Below are positions 6,797 to 15,132 of a stretch of 23,777 bases of DNA, in pieces. Where the stretch lies: positions 1-23,777 of the forward strand of contig JBGPHT010000115.1 of the NCBI GenBank assembly GCA_041484525.1, in the 5' to 3' direction. Positions within the stretch are counted from its first letter, which is position 1. Every line of letters starts with the position of its first letter. A model generated the notes under the pieces. The model ran no database searches. It saw only the letters and a program-made list of their open reading frames with translations, and was not told the origin of the DNA. The stretch is from JBGPHT01 sp041484525. Lineage in GTDB: Bacteria > Acidobacteriota > Terriglobia > Bryobacterales > Bryobacteraceae. A program made the translations under genes and the position numbers.

Positions 6797-8160
6797 AGAT
6801 GGCGCACACGCTGTTGCTCGCGACCGCCGCGGCCGTACTCTGCCGCGCGCAGACGCCGGCCGCGCATGACATGGCGCTGGTGGAAGGCCGCGGCGAGCTG
6901 CTCCGATTCCAGCAGGACATCAGCCGCGTAGCGATCGCCGAGCCGAAGATCGCCGACGCCATCGTGGTCTCGCCGCGCGAAGTCATGGTCAACGCCAAGA
7001 CGCCCGGCCGCACCACTTTGATTGTCTGGGAAGCCGGCGCCGAGCCCGCCCGCTGGGAGATCGCGGTCGTCAAGGACAACTCCGATTGGGACCGGTTCCA
7101 CTACGAAATGCTGCAGAACGCCGGCTCGCCGATCCACGTCACCGGCACCGGCGAGACCATCGTCCTCAGCGGCAGCGTCAAGAGCGCCGACGACGCCAAA
7201 CGCCTTGCCAGCCTGGCGCAGACGCGTGCCAAGACCGTCATCAACCTGCTGGAGTATCCGCCTCCGCCCGAGCCGCGCCAGATCCTGCTGCAGGTGAAGT
7301 TCGCCGCCATCGATCGCGTGGCACTCACGCAAATCGGATTTAATCTTTTCAGCACCAACGATAAGCTGGTCGGCGCCTCGAGCACGCAGCAGTTCGCCAG
7401 CCCGCGCTTCAGCCAGTTGCAACCCGTGGGCGGACAGACCGTCAATTTTAGCGATCTCCTGAATCTCTTTGCCTTCCGTCCCGACCTCAACTTCGGCGCC
7501 ACCATCAAAGCCCTGCAAGCACGCAATCTGCTGCAGATCCTGGCCGAGCCCAACCTCATAGCACTCGAAGGCAAGGACGCGAGCTTCCTCGCCGGCGGCC
7601 AGTTCCCGTATCCGACCATCACCACCACGCCCACGGGCGGCGCCACCGCGCCTGTCGTCACGGTGCAGTTCAAACCGTTCGGCGTGAAGCTCGATTTCAG
7701 CCCCACCATCACGCCGCAGGGCGCGATCGATCTGAAAGTCGCGCCCGAAGTCAGCTCGCTCGATTACGCCAACGCCGTCACTCTCGAAGGTTTCCTGATC
7801 CCCGCGCTTTCGCAGCGCCGCGCCGAAACCGAAGTGATCCTGAAGGACGGCGAGAGCTTCGCCATCGCCGGCCTGATCGACAATCGCGTCATCGAAACGG
7901 TGAGCAAGATCCCCGGCCTGGGCGATGTGCCCATCCTCGGACACCTCTTCCGCACTCGCGGTACGCAGAAATCGACCGACGAGCTGCTAGTTGTGATCAC
8001 GCCGCATTTCGTCCGCCCCTTGAGCCCGGACGAAAAAGCGAAATTGCCCGACATGCCGGACACGTTTCTCCCTGCCGTCGCTGACGACAAGGCTACGAAA
8101 AAGAAATCCAACAAGCCGGAGTATGTAGGACCCAGTGGCTATCAGCTACCAAAGAAATAG
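6793..8160 (+). CDS. cpaC: Tad-type secretin CpaC/RcpA
   Basis: 455 residues. A signal peptide (MKMAHTLLLATAAAVLCRA) leads to an N-terminal pilus-assembly domain (RVAIAEPKIADAIVVSPREV, VNAKTPGRTTLIVW), a BON-like segment (GETIVLSGSVKSADDAKRLA) and the C-terminal secretin domain (ILAEPNLIALEGKDASFLAG, IDLKVAPEVSSLDY, RRAETEVILKDGESFAIAGL, IPGLGDVPILGHLFR, ELLVVITPHFV). It forms the outer-membrane channel for the Flp fibre. The length is usual for RcpA/CpaC. The start overlaps cpaB by 4 bp. The gene's end is followed immediately by palindromic elements (8163-8300). Confidence 0.94.
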   Translation: MKMAHTLLLATAAAVLCRAQTPAAHDMALVEGRGELLRFQQDISRVAIAEPKIADAIVVSPREVMVNAKTPGRTTLIVWEAGAEPARWEIAVVKDNSDWDRFHYEMLQNAGSPIHVTGTGETIVLSGSVKSADDAKRLASLAQTRAKTVINLLEYPPPPEPRQILLQVKFAAIDRVALTQIGFNLFSTNDKLVGASSTQQFASPRFSQLQPVGGQTVNFSDLLNLFAFRPDLNFGATIKALQARNLLQILAEPNLIALEGKDASFLAGGQFPYPTITTTPTGGATAPVVTVQFKPFGVKLDFSPTITPQGAIDLKVAPEVSSLDYANAVTLEGFLIPALSQRRAETEVILKDGESFAIAGLIDNRVIETVSKIPGLGDVPILGHLFRTRGTQKSTDELLVVITPHFVRPLSPDEKAKLPDMPDTFLPAVADDKATKKKSNKPEYVGPSGYQLPKK

Positions 8161-8162
8161 CC

Positions 8163-8235
8163 CCAATTCGGGGACAGGCTACGAAACCTTCCGCGCCGGT
8201 TTTGCGCGGAATTTCGTTGCCTGTCCCCGAATTGG
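8163..8235. repeat. REP-like palindromic element between cpaC and tadG
   Basis: Outer arms CCAATTCGGGGACAGGC (8163-8179) and its exact complement (8219-8235) enclose a second, imperfect inner stem (ACGAAA-CC-TTCCGCGC against GCGCGGAATTTCGT). It shares the TTCGGGGACAGGC core with 4989-5062 but has a different inner part, so it is a diverged member of the same family. It begins 2 nt after the cpaC stop codon. Confidence 0.88.
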
Positions 8236-8270
8236 AATCTCGAGTGGACCAGAAGTTCCAGCGCCGCGAG

Positions 8271-8300
8271 TTTCGAGGTTGTGTAGCCTGTCCCCGAAAT
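8271..8300. repeat. Solo right arm of the REP-like element
   Basis: Thirty bases are identical to 5032-5061, the right arm of the element in the GT-C gene. No matching left arm is present here. It lies 9 nt before the ATG at 8309 and is read through in the tadG frame as SRLCSLSPK. Confidence 0.9.
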
Positions 8301-8308
8301 ACGGCGCC

Positions 8309-9592
8309 ATGTCGCTCCCGCTCCTCATCATCCTCGTCCCCATCGTTTTCGCATTCATGGGCTTCGCGCTCGACCTCGGCCGCCTCTATCTCGTCCGCGG
8401 CGAGCTCAATCAGGCCGCCAACTCCGCCGCGATCGCCGCCGCCCAGCAGCTCATCGGCACCGACGCGTCGCTCGGCAACGCCACCACGTCCGCCGACCAG
8501 GTCCTCGCCGCCAACACCTACAACTTCGGCTCGATTCAGATCGGCGCATCCTCCGGCAATCTCACCAGCACCATCAACGCCCCGGCCTACTACGCCGCCG
8601 TGGCGGATGCCGCGCAGGGTTCTTCAACCCAAGCCGACGGCGCCACCGCGCGCCACGTGACGATCAGCCTCACTGCCGACGCGCCGCTGCTTTTCTGGAG
8701 CCTCCTTCCCGGCGGCGAATCGCGCAAGACGCCGATCGCCGCGCAGGCCGTCGCTGGCGTCAGCGCGCCGCTCTGCTCCGTCTGCGGCGTCGAGCCTTTC
8801 GCCGTGCAGGCGCGCGACCCCTCGGACACCGTGAACTTCGGCTTCGGCGATCCGCTCGGCGGGCAGGTCTTCACGTTTGCCTACTCCTGCACCGGAAATC
8901 CGGCGCCCGGGCCCCTCGCGGGAACCGGAATCGTCGTCCCATACCTGATTCTGAATCGCTACGATGCGTCGAACGCGACCGCCGACGAGACGCAGCAATT
9001 GTTCCGCAGCGGCGCCGCCGGCGTGCCCGCCTCTACCGGCGTCAACCCCACCGGTTCGAGCGTGCCGCTCGGCTGCTTCGCCATCAACGATTCCGTCGAA
9101 GTCGTGTGGGCCAGCGCCGCCCCCGCTGCCTGCGCGACGCGCGCCGTGCAATCGAGTGTCGCCGCGGCACTCTGCGGCATGTACTCGCGCTTCGACACCG
9201 CCACCCAGCCGAACGCCTGCGTCACCTCCGTCACCGACTTCGCAAATCTCTCGGCTTCCTTCGCCCCCGATACCGATACCACCAGCGGCCTCGCCGATCT
9301 CTACGCCAACTACAGCGGCACCGGGAAGCGCGTCATCACCGTGGCCATCGTCGACACGCTCGCCGGCAATACCCTTCAGACCATGACCATTCTGGGCTTC
9401 CGCCAGTTTCTGGTCGAGCCCAACTCGGACGGCTCGTTCCCCGACCCTGGCGACCTCAACGGCCGTTTCCCCGTGCAATACATCGGCAGCCCGATGCCCG
9501 TGAAGCAGGGTTACGTGGACGACCGCTTCGCCCTCGCATGCCCCGCCGGCCAGGTCGGTAGCGGACCCGGAAAGGTGGTGCTGCACCAATGA
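8309..9592 (+). CDS. tadG: TadG-like Flp pilus assembly protein
   Basis: 427 residues from ATG 8309. The N-terminus is a membrane helix (LIILVPIVFAFMGFALDLGR) running into LVRGELNQAANSAAIAAAQQ, the signature of putative Tad/TadG N-terminal domains. The remaining secreted part is Ala/Thr/Ser-rich with paired Cys (CSVCG, CAINDS-like sites) that could form disulfides. The start is uncertain: the frame is open from GTG 8135 (inside cpaC, AGGA 4 nt upstream), and TTG 8279 is another option. ATG 8309 has no clear ribosome site. The preceding residues YGA resemble family sequence, so the native start was probably displaced by the palindromic elements. The stop overlaps the next gene by ATGA. Confidence 0.8.
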   Translation: MSLPLLIILVPIVFAFMGFALDLGRLYLVRGELNQAANSAAIAAAQQLIGTDASLGNATTSADQVLAANTYNFGSIQIGASSGNLTSTINAPAYYAAVADAAQGSSTQADGATARHVTISLTADAPLLFWSLLPGGESRKTPIAAQAVAGVSAPLCSVCGVEPFAVQARDPSDTVNFGFGDPLGGQVFTFAYSCTGNPAPGPLAGTGIVVPYLILNRYDASNATADETQQLFRSGAAGVPASTGVNPTGSSVPLGCFAINDSVEVVWASAAPAACATRAVQSSVAAALCGMYSRFDTATQPNACVTSVTDFANLSASFAPDTDTTSGLADLYANYSGTGKRVITVAIVDTLAGNTLQTMTILGFRQFLVEPNSDGSFPDPGDLNGRFPVQYIGSPMPVKQGYVDDRFALACPAGQVGSGPGKVVLHQ

Positions 9593-10092
9593 GCCGCCGC
9601 CGTTTCCAATCCGGCAACATGGTCCTCGAAGCCGCGCTGTGGATCCCCGTGATGCTGCTGCTGATCGTCGGCATGATCCAGTTCGGCAGAATCACGTACA
9701 CCTATTACGCGCTGAAGAAGGCCGTCTACGCCGCTGCGCGCTACGTGGCCACGCAGGAGTCCGTCAACTTCTGTCCCGATTCGGGCGACACCGCCATCCA
9801 GTCCGCCATCCAGTTCGCCATCACCGGCACGCCCGATGGCTCCGGCGCCGCTTCGATTGCGAACCTCACGCCCGACATGTTCCAGGTGACCACGCAGTGC
9901 CTCGATCCCACCGGCGTCCTGACGGCGTGCGATACCTCCGGATGCGGTGCCGCGGCCGGCGCGCGCCGCCCCGATTTCATTGTCGTCTCGATCCCCGCCG
10001 GCTACCCGGTGCAGCCGCGCATTCCATTTATCACGCTCGACCCGATCCAGTTGCGCCCGTCCGTCACCGTCCCCTTCGGAGGCGCGACATGA
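9589..10092 (+). CDS. tadE: TadE-like pseudopilin (first copy)
   Basis: 167 residues. A basic leader (MSRRRFQSGN) precedes MVLEAALWIPVMLLLIVGMI, the TadE helix with the conserved Glu, then QFGRITYTYYALKKAVYAAA. The C-terminal part is secreted and Cys-containing. TadE-type pseudopilins are processed by the same peptidase as Flp and help assemble the fibre. The start overlaps tadG by ATGA and the end overlaps the second tadE-like gene by ATGA (10089-10092), indicating tight coupling. Confidence 0.88.
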   Translation: MSRRRFQSGNMVLEAALWIPVMLLLIVGMIQFGRITYTYYALKKAVYAAARYVATQESVNFCPDSGDTAIQSAIQFAITGTPDGSGAASIANLTPDMFQVTTQCLDPTGVLTACDTSGCGAAAGARRPDFIVVSIPAGYPVQPRIPFITLDPIQLRPSVTVPFGGAT

Positions 10093-10586
10093 GACGCCGC
10101 CGGTCCGGCCAAGCCACTTTCGAATTCGCCCTGCTCTACGCCGGTGTGATTCTGCCACTGACGTTCATGACATTCTTCACCGCCGAGATGCTCTGGATCT
10201 GGCACAGCGTCGCCGATCTGACGCGCGACGGCGCCCGCTACGCCGCCACGCACTGCTGGATGGCGGACGGCAGCAATGTGGTCCAATGGATGCAGTCGCA
10301 CACCCCGCGCATGGTGAACCAGGCCCAATTCCAGAACAACTCGGTCGGCATCACCGTCGAATATTTCTCGCGCGATCCCGCGAGCGGCTCCCTCGCCCCC
10401 TTCACCTGCGACGGCGATTGCAGCGCCGCCTGCCACCCCGATACCGTAAGCGTGAGCATCGCGAATTTCCAATTCGGCGGACTGGCTACCCTTTTCAAAC
10501 TCGCGCCGGTGACGATGCCCGACTTCCGCACCACCATCCCAATGGAAAGCGCCGGCTGCGACGAAACCGGCAACTGTCTGCCATGA
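10089..10586 (+). CDS. TadE-like pseudopilin (second copy)
   Basis: 165 residues. The leader MRRRRSGQ is followed by ATFEFALLYAGVILPLTFMT, the TadE-type helix with a Glu at the usual place, then DLTRDGARYAATHCW. The C-terminal secreted part has six Cys (for example FTCDGDCSAACHP), suggesting disulfides. It is clearly related in layout to the gene before it and is probably TadE/TadF-like. ATG 10089 overlaps the previous stop. A large inverted repeat begins 11 nt after its stop. Confidence 0.87.
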   Translation: MRRRRSGQATFEFALLYAGVILPLTFMTFFTAEMLWIWHSVADLTRDGARYAATHCWMADGSNVVQWMQSHTPRMVNQAQFQNNSVGITVEYFSRDPASGSLAPFTCDGDCSAACHPDTVSVSIANFQFGGLATLFKLAPVTMPDFRTTIPMESAGCDETGNCLP

Positions 10587-10597
10587 GAAGGCCTATA

Positions 10598-10683
10598 TTC
10601 ACCGCCGAGACGCCGAGACCGCCGAGAAGCAAACAAGCTTTGTTTCTTTGTGCTCTCGGCGCTCTCGGCGTCTCGGCGGTGAA
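10598..10683. repeat. Large inverted repeat between tadE2 and cpaE
   Basis: Arms 10598-10627 and 10654-10683 pair at 29 of 30 positions around a 26-nt loop that has its own partial stem (AAACAAG/CTTTGTTT). The arms are built from repeats of CGCCGAGA. The start TTCACCGCCGAGACGCCGAG resembles in architecture the dispersed TTCACC-type intergenic repeats found in many genomes (recollection, not checked). As RNA it would be a very stable hairpin in the middle of the tad transcript. No U-tract follows. Confidence 0.9.
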
Positions 10684-10706
10684 CAATCTCCAACCCCGGA
10701 GCCCCC

Positions 10707-11885
10707 ATGTCTAACCTCTCCATTCTGGTCGCCTCGAGCGATGAACACTTTCGCGAAATGGTGCGCGACAACCTGCTCAACATTCCCAACGCCAAGGTCG
10801 CCGCGGAATATCAGGAGGTCGCCGCCAACCTTTATATCCGCGTTCTCCAGGACCTCGAGCGCATTCCCCACGCCGGCCTGATCGTCGATATCTCGGGCGA
10901 CCCTGAAGCCGCCGGCAAGGCCATCGAGAGAGTCAGGCAGGCCGCGCCCGACCTCTTCATCATCGCCTCCAACTTCCACGCCGATGGCGAAACCGTCATC
11001 GCCTGCATGCGCGCCGGCGCCAATGAGTTCCTGATGCAGCCCATGAAGCGCACCGAATTTCGCGATGCCATGCAGCGACTGGAACGCGCGCCGCGCCACG
11101 GCTCGAGCGGCGGTGAATCCAAGCTCGGCAAAGTCTACACGTTCATCGGCACCAAGGGCGGCGTCGGCGCCACCACGCTCGCCGTCAACTTCGCCAGCGT
11201 GCTCGCGCAGCGCAAGCAGTCCGCCGTCATGATCGATCTCGACTGGGTCGGCAACGACGTCGCCATGCAGATCGGCGCCGCCCCGCAGTACACCCTGATG
11301 GAGGTCGCCGAGAATCTCGACCGAATGGACCAGGCGCTGTTCGAAGGCTACGTGACGCGCGATCCGCTCGGCTTCCTGGTAGTGGGTCCGCCCGACGCGC
11401 TCGAACACCACCCCAGTTTCAGCGACCACATGTTCCGCGAGTTCGCCACCTTCCTGATCGAGAAGTACGACGCCATCGTGATCGATGGCGGCCGCGCTAT
11501 CTCGAACGAAACCGTGCTCGCCGCCGCGCAGGTCTCGGCCGCTGTGTTCCTCGTCATCGACCAGGAGTTCCCGTCCATCCGCAACGCGCAGCGCTACATC
11601 ACCTTCCTCATGCGGATGGGCCTGAACCAGGACCAGATCAAGGTAGTGGTCAACCGCTATTCGAAAAAGGTCAACGCCAATATGGCCGCGCTCGACCAGA
11701 TCCAGCAGACTTTGAACCAACCGGTGTTCTACGGCATCCCGCCGTCGCCTGCCGTGCTCGCGTCGATTAACAAGGCGCGCCCGTTCGTCGCCAACCGCGA
11801 GCAATCGCCCGAGCTCGACCGCATGTTCCGCGCCTTCGTCGACAAGGCCATCGCGGGCAAGAAGACCATGGCCAAGACCGCATAG
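10707..11885 (+). CDS. cpaE: CpaE/TadZ pilus localisation ATPase
   Basis: 392 residues. The N-terminal third is a receiver-like domain (Asp61 in GLIVDISGD is retained, but the usual Lys before Pro is Gln111 in LMQP), so it is probably not phosphorylated. A MinD/ParA-type ATPase follows with a deviant P-loop GTKGGVGATT (148-157); the second Lys of KGGVGKTT is Ala155, as in known CpaE/TadZ proteins. SAVMIDLDWVGNDVA, FDAI-like YDAIVIDGG and VVVNRYSKK are the later motifs. CpaE directs the Tad machine to its place in the cell. ATG 10707 has GGAG 5 nt upstream. The gene lies 120 bp after tadE2, across the large inverted repeat, so it may have separate expression control. Confidence 0.92.
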   Translation: MSNLSILVASSDEHFREMVRDNLLNIPNAKVAAEYQEVAANLYIRVLQDLERIPHAGLIVDISGDPEAAGKAIERVRQAAPDLFIIASNFHADGETVIACMRAGANEFLMQPMKRTEFRDAMQRLERAPRHGSSGGESKLGKVYTFIGTKGGVGATTLAVNFASVLAQRKQSAVMIDLDWVGNDVAMQIGAAPQYTLMEVAENLDRMDQALFEGYVTRDPLGFLVVGPPDALEHHPSFSDHMFREFATFLIEKYDAIVIDGGRAISNETVLAAAQVSAAVFLVIDQEFPSIRNAQRYITFLMRMGLNQDQIKVVVNRYSKKVNANMAALDQIQQTLNQPVFYGIPPSPAVLASINKARPFVANREQSPELDRMFRAFVDKAIAGKKTMAKTA

Positions 11886-11898
11886 GAGATGATCACCC

Positions 11899-13215
11899 TT
11901 GGGTAGCCGCACAATCCCGCGCCCCGGTTCCGGCGCCGACCGCTGGTTCGAGCTGAAGTCGCAGGTGCATCACAAGCTCCTGAACTCGCTCACGCCCGAT
12001 CAGCTCAAGGACCTCAATAAGGAGAGCGTCCGCGGGCAGATCGGCATCGTGGTCGAGAAGCTGATCCTGGATGAGTCGCTCCCCATGACACTGGGGGAGC
12101 GCGAAAAACTCATCGAAGAGATCCTCGACGAAGTCTTCGGTCTCGGCCCGCTCGAGCCGCTGCTCAAGGATCCGTCGATCAGCGACATCATGGTCAACGG
12201 CTTCGACAACGTCTACATCGAGCGCGCCGGCCGCGTGGTCGAAACCAATGTGCGCTTCAAGGACGCGGCCCACGTGCGCATGATCATCGAGCGCATCGTC
12301 AGCGCCGTCGGCCGCCGCATCGACGATTCCTCCCCCATTGTGGACGCGCGCCTCGCCGACGGCTCGCGCGTCTGCGCCGTCATTCCGCCGCTCTCCCTGA
12401 TCGGCCCCGTGATGTCGATCCGGCGCTACGGCAAGAAGGTTCTCTCCACCGAGGATCTGCTCAAGAACGAGACCTTCACCACCGGCATGCTGGACTTCCT
12501 GAGCGGCTGTGTGGAAGCGCGCCTCAACGTGGTGATCTCGGGCGGCTCGGGATCGGGCAAGACCACGATGCTGAACACGCTCTCGCGCTTCATCCCGGAA
12601 GAGGAGCGCATCGTCACCATCGAGGACACCGCCGAATTGCAGCTCCAGCAGAGCCACGTGGTCCGCCTGGAAACGCGCCCCGCCAATATCGAAGGCGCCG
12701 GCGCGATCACGCAGCGCGACCTGGTGATTAACACTCTCCGTATGCGTCCCGACCGCATCATCGTGGGTGAATCGCGCGGCCCGGAAGCCCTCGACATGCT
12801 CCAGGCCATGAACACCGGCCATGACGGCTCCATGACGACGGTGCACGCCAACGCCCCGCGCGACGCCTTTTCGCGCCTGGAGACGATGGTGATGATGGCG
12901 AGCCAGCACGTCCCCGACAAAGTGATCCGCCAGCAGCTCGCGAGCGCCATCAACATCGTGGTGCACTGTGCCCGCCTGGCCGACGGCACCCGCAAAGTGA
13001 CCGGCATCGCCGAAGTGATGGGCGTGGAAAACGACATGGTCGAAATGCAGGACATCTTCGAATTCGACCGCACCGGCATCAGCCCCCGCGGCAAGGTCCT
13101 CGGCAAGTTCCACGGTAACGGCGCTCGCCCCCTCTGCCTGGATCGCTTGAAGGCTTACGGTATTCATCTTTCGGCCTCGATCTTCACCGAGGAGCATGAG
13201 GTGAAGGAGAAATGA
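11899..13215 (+). CDS. cpaF: Tad secretion ATPase CpaF/TadA
   Basis: 438 residues. The family N-terminal region (GLGPLEPLLKDPSISDIMVN, then GFDNVYIERAG) leads to the secretion-ATPase core: Walker A GGSGSGKTT (215-223), Asp box TIEDTAELQL (240-249), Walker B region DRIIVGESRG (285-294) and His box GHDGSMTTVHANAP (307-320). It powers pilus assembly at the cytoplasmic face of TadB/TadC. The start is TTG 11899, preceded by AGGAG at 11884-11888; the gap to cpaE is 13 bp. Length and motifs are fully typical. Confidence 0.95.
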   Translation: MGSRTIPRPGSGADRWFELKSQVHHKLLNSLTPDQLKDLNKESVRGQIGIVVEKLILDESLPMTLGEREKLIEEILDEVFGLGPLEPLLKDPSISDIMVNGFDNVYIERAGRVVETNVRFKDAAHVRMIIERIVSAVGRRIDDSSPIVDARLADGSRVCAVIPPLSLIGPVMSIRRYGKKVLSTEDLLKNETFTTGMLDFLSGCVEARLNVVISGGSGSGKTTMLNTLSRFIPEEERIVTIEDTAELQLQQSHVVRLETRPANIEGAGAITQRDLVINTLRMRPDRIIVGESRGPEALDMLQAMNTGHDGSMTTVHANAPRDAFSRLETMVMMASQHVPDKVIRQQLASAINIVVHCARLADGTRKVTGIAEVMGVENDMVEMQDIFEFDRTGISPRGKVLGKFHGNGARPLCLDRLKAYGIHLSASIFTEEHEVKEK

Positions 13216-13228
13216 GAAACGGGGGCCC

Positions 13229-14200
13229 GTGTTCATCGTAGTCGCGTTCCTCATCTTCTCCGCCGCCCTCTTCGGCGTGGGCTACTACGTCTGGACCGTC
13301 CCGCAACATCAGCAGGCGACAGCTCTCAGCGGACGCTTGCGCGAACTGCGCGCCCACATGCGCGGACGCAGCAAGGGCCCAGGCGAACTCGTCCGCCAGG
13401 AACATCGCGGGCGTTTCGCTTTCCTCGGCGACCTGGTTACCTGGGTCGGTGTGCTGCGCCGGCTGCAGGTCACCATCGAACAGGCCAACCTTAAATACCG
13501 CGCCGCCGACGTCTTCGGCATCAGCGTTGTGCTGGCCGTGGGCGCCTTCTTCCTCATGGGATTTGCCGGCGCCGGCGACCTGCTGCTCATCCGCCTGGTG
13601 GTGGCTCTGCTCCTCGGGTTCGCACCGCTCTTCTATATCCTGCGAGTGCGCGCCAGGCGCTTCCACAAGTTCGAAGAGATGCTGCCCGACGCCATCGACC
13701 TCTTCACCCGCACCATGCGCTCCGGCCACAACATCCACAGCGGATTGGAAACCATCGCCAGCGAAACCGCCGACCCTGTTCGCATGGAATTCAAAAAGCT
13801 GATGGAAGAGCTGGCGCTCGGTTCGCAGGTCGAGACCGCGCTGCACGCCCTCGGCAAGCGGGTTCCGCTGATCGATTTCAAGTTCTTCATCACCGGCCTT
13901 ATCCTGCAGCGCCAGACCGGCGCCAACCTGGTGGGTGTGCTCGAGAACCTCTCCAGCCTGGTGCGCGAACGCCTCAACATGGCCGCCAAGCTCAAAGCCC
14001 ACACCGCGCAGCAGCGCTTTTCCGCGGGTCTGCTGTGCGCGCTGCCGCTCGTGGTGGGCCTCGGCTTCTGGTTCCTGAAACCCGAATATATCCGGCTGCT
14101 GTGGACCGATCCGCTCGGCTCCAAATTCTTCACCTACGCGATCATTTCCGAGATCGTCGGCATCCTGGTGATCCGAAAGGTGGCGAACATCCGCGTATGA
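13229..14200 (+). CDS. tadB: Tad platform protein TadB (T2SF family)
   Basis: 323 residues. There is an N-terminal membrane helix (1-23), two helices around 98-138, a GspF/T2SF cytoplasmic domain from about 148 to 273 (FEEMLPDAIDLFTRTMRSGH, then LALGSQVETALHALGKR, then LILQRQTGANLVGVLENL) and two C-terminal helices. TadB and TadC form the inner-membrane platform. GTG at 13229 follows the cpaF stop by 13 bp. The stop overlaps the tadC ATG (ATGA, 14197-14200). Confidence 0.93.
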   Translation: MFIVVAFLIFSAALFGVGYYVWTVPQHQQATALSGRLRELRAHMRGRSKGPGELVRQEHRGRFAFLGDLVTWVGVLRRLQVTIEQANLKYRAADVFGISVVLAVGAFFLMGFAGAGDLLLIRLVVALLLGFAPLFYILRVRARRFHKFEEMLPDAIDLFTRTMRSGHNIHSGLETIASETADPVRMEFKKLMEELALGSQVETALHALGKRVPLIDFKFFITGLILQRQTGANLVGVLENLSSLVRERLNMAAKLKAHTAQQRFSAGLLCALPLVVGLGFWFLKPEYIRLLWTDPLGSKFFTYAIISEIVGILVIRKVANIRV

Positions 14201-15129
14201 TCGGCGCCCTCCTTTTCTTTCTGCTGGCCGGCGGCACGCTCTCGCTATTGGTGTGGACCGGCACCGAATTGTTCCGCAACCAGGAAGATCCGCTCGGCGA
14301 TCGCCTGGAACAATTGCAATCGCAAGCGCTCGTGGTCGCCTCGCAAACGGTGCGCCGCAAGGCCGGCCGCGGCCCGCTCGGACGCTTCCTCTACCTCGTC
14401 GCCCTCGTCCCCGGCGGCGACGATTGGGTGCGCGGCTCCGAGAGACTCCTCCGCCAGGCCGGCATCCGCCGCCCATCGGCCCCCGCCGTTTACGTCATCC
14501 TGACGCTGGTGTTCCTGTTCTCTCTGGTCGGGCTGATGCTGTGGCTGCAGCGCGGCAACCCGCCGAGTTCGATGCTCGGAGGACTGCTGGCCGCGGGCCT
14601 GCTGGGCTTCATGCTGCCCAAGATGGTGCTGCAGCGCATAGTGAAACGCTATCGCCGCAAATTGCAGGAGGCGCTGCCCGATACGGTGGACCTGCTCGGC
14701 ATCGTGCTCGGCACCGGCATGGCACTCGATCAATCGATGATGCGCGTGAGCGAGGAGATGGAGTACATCTACCCCGAGCTAGCCGGCGAGTTCGCCACCG
14801 TGGTGATGCAGGTGCGCGCCGGCCAGGAGCGCTCGACGGCGTTCACCCAGTTCGTGCGCCGCACCGGCGTCGAAGACATCAAGAGCCTGGCCGCCATGAT
14901 CATACAAAGTGAAAAGTTCGGCACCAGCCTGGCGCAGGCGCTGAAAGTTTACGCCGACGCGCTGCGCACGCGCCGACGACTGCGTGCCGAGGCCGCCGTC
15001 GGCAAGGCCGGCATCAAGATGATCTTCCCCATCGTGCTCTTCATTCTGCCCGTGCTATTCGTGGTCACGTTGGTCCCCGCGCTCATTAGCGTGATGCAGA
15101 ACTTAAGACAGTTGGGCGGCGGGCAGTAA
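14197..15129 (+). CDS. tadC: Tad platform protein TadC (T2SF family)
   Basis: 310 residues from ATG 14197; the frame is open upstream but that part is a shadow of tadB. The N-terminal helix (1-20), a helical pair (about 97-142), the T2SF domain (LQEALPDTVDLLGIVLGTGM, then MMRVSEEMEYIYPELAGEF, then MIIQSEKFGTSLAQALKVYA) and C-terminal helices (FPIVLFILPVLFVVTLVPAL) match TadC. It is the last gene of the plus-strand tad block. The stop lies 3 bp from the end of a convergent minus-strand gene, leaving no room for a terminator between them. Confidence 0.93.
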   Translation: MIGALLFFLLAGGTLSLLVWTGTELFRNQEDPLGDRLEQLQSQALVVASQTVRRKAGRGPLGRFLYLVALVPGGDDWVRGSERLLRQAGIRRPSAPAVYVILTLVFLFSLVGLMLWLQRGNPPSSMLGGLLAAGLLGFMLPKMVLQRIVKRYRRKLQEALPDTVDLLGIVLGTGMALDQSMMRVSEEMEYIYPELAGEFATVVMQVRAGQERSTAFTQFVRRTGVEDIKSLAAMIIQSEKFGTSLAQALKVYADALRTRRRLRAEAAVGKAGIKMIFPIVLFILPVLFVVTLVPALISVMQNLRQLGGGQ

Positions 15130-15132
15130 CGG

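Noticed and set aside
9639..10088. Upstream extension of the second tadE-like frame
   Set aside because: It overlaps the first tadE-like gene and reads as His/Arg-rich shadow sequence. The ATGA overlap at 10089 gives the proper start.
11107..11200. Loss of the P-loop lysine in CpaE as evidence of a broken ATPase
   Set aside because: KGGVGATT is the usual deviant form in CpaE/TadZ proteins, and the rest of the domain is intact.
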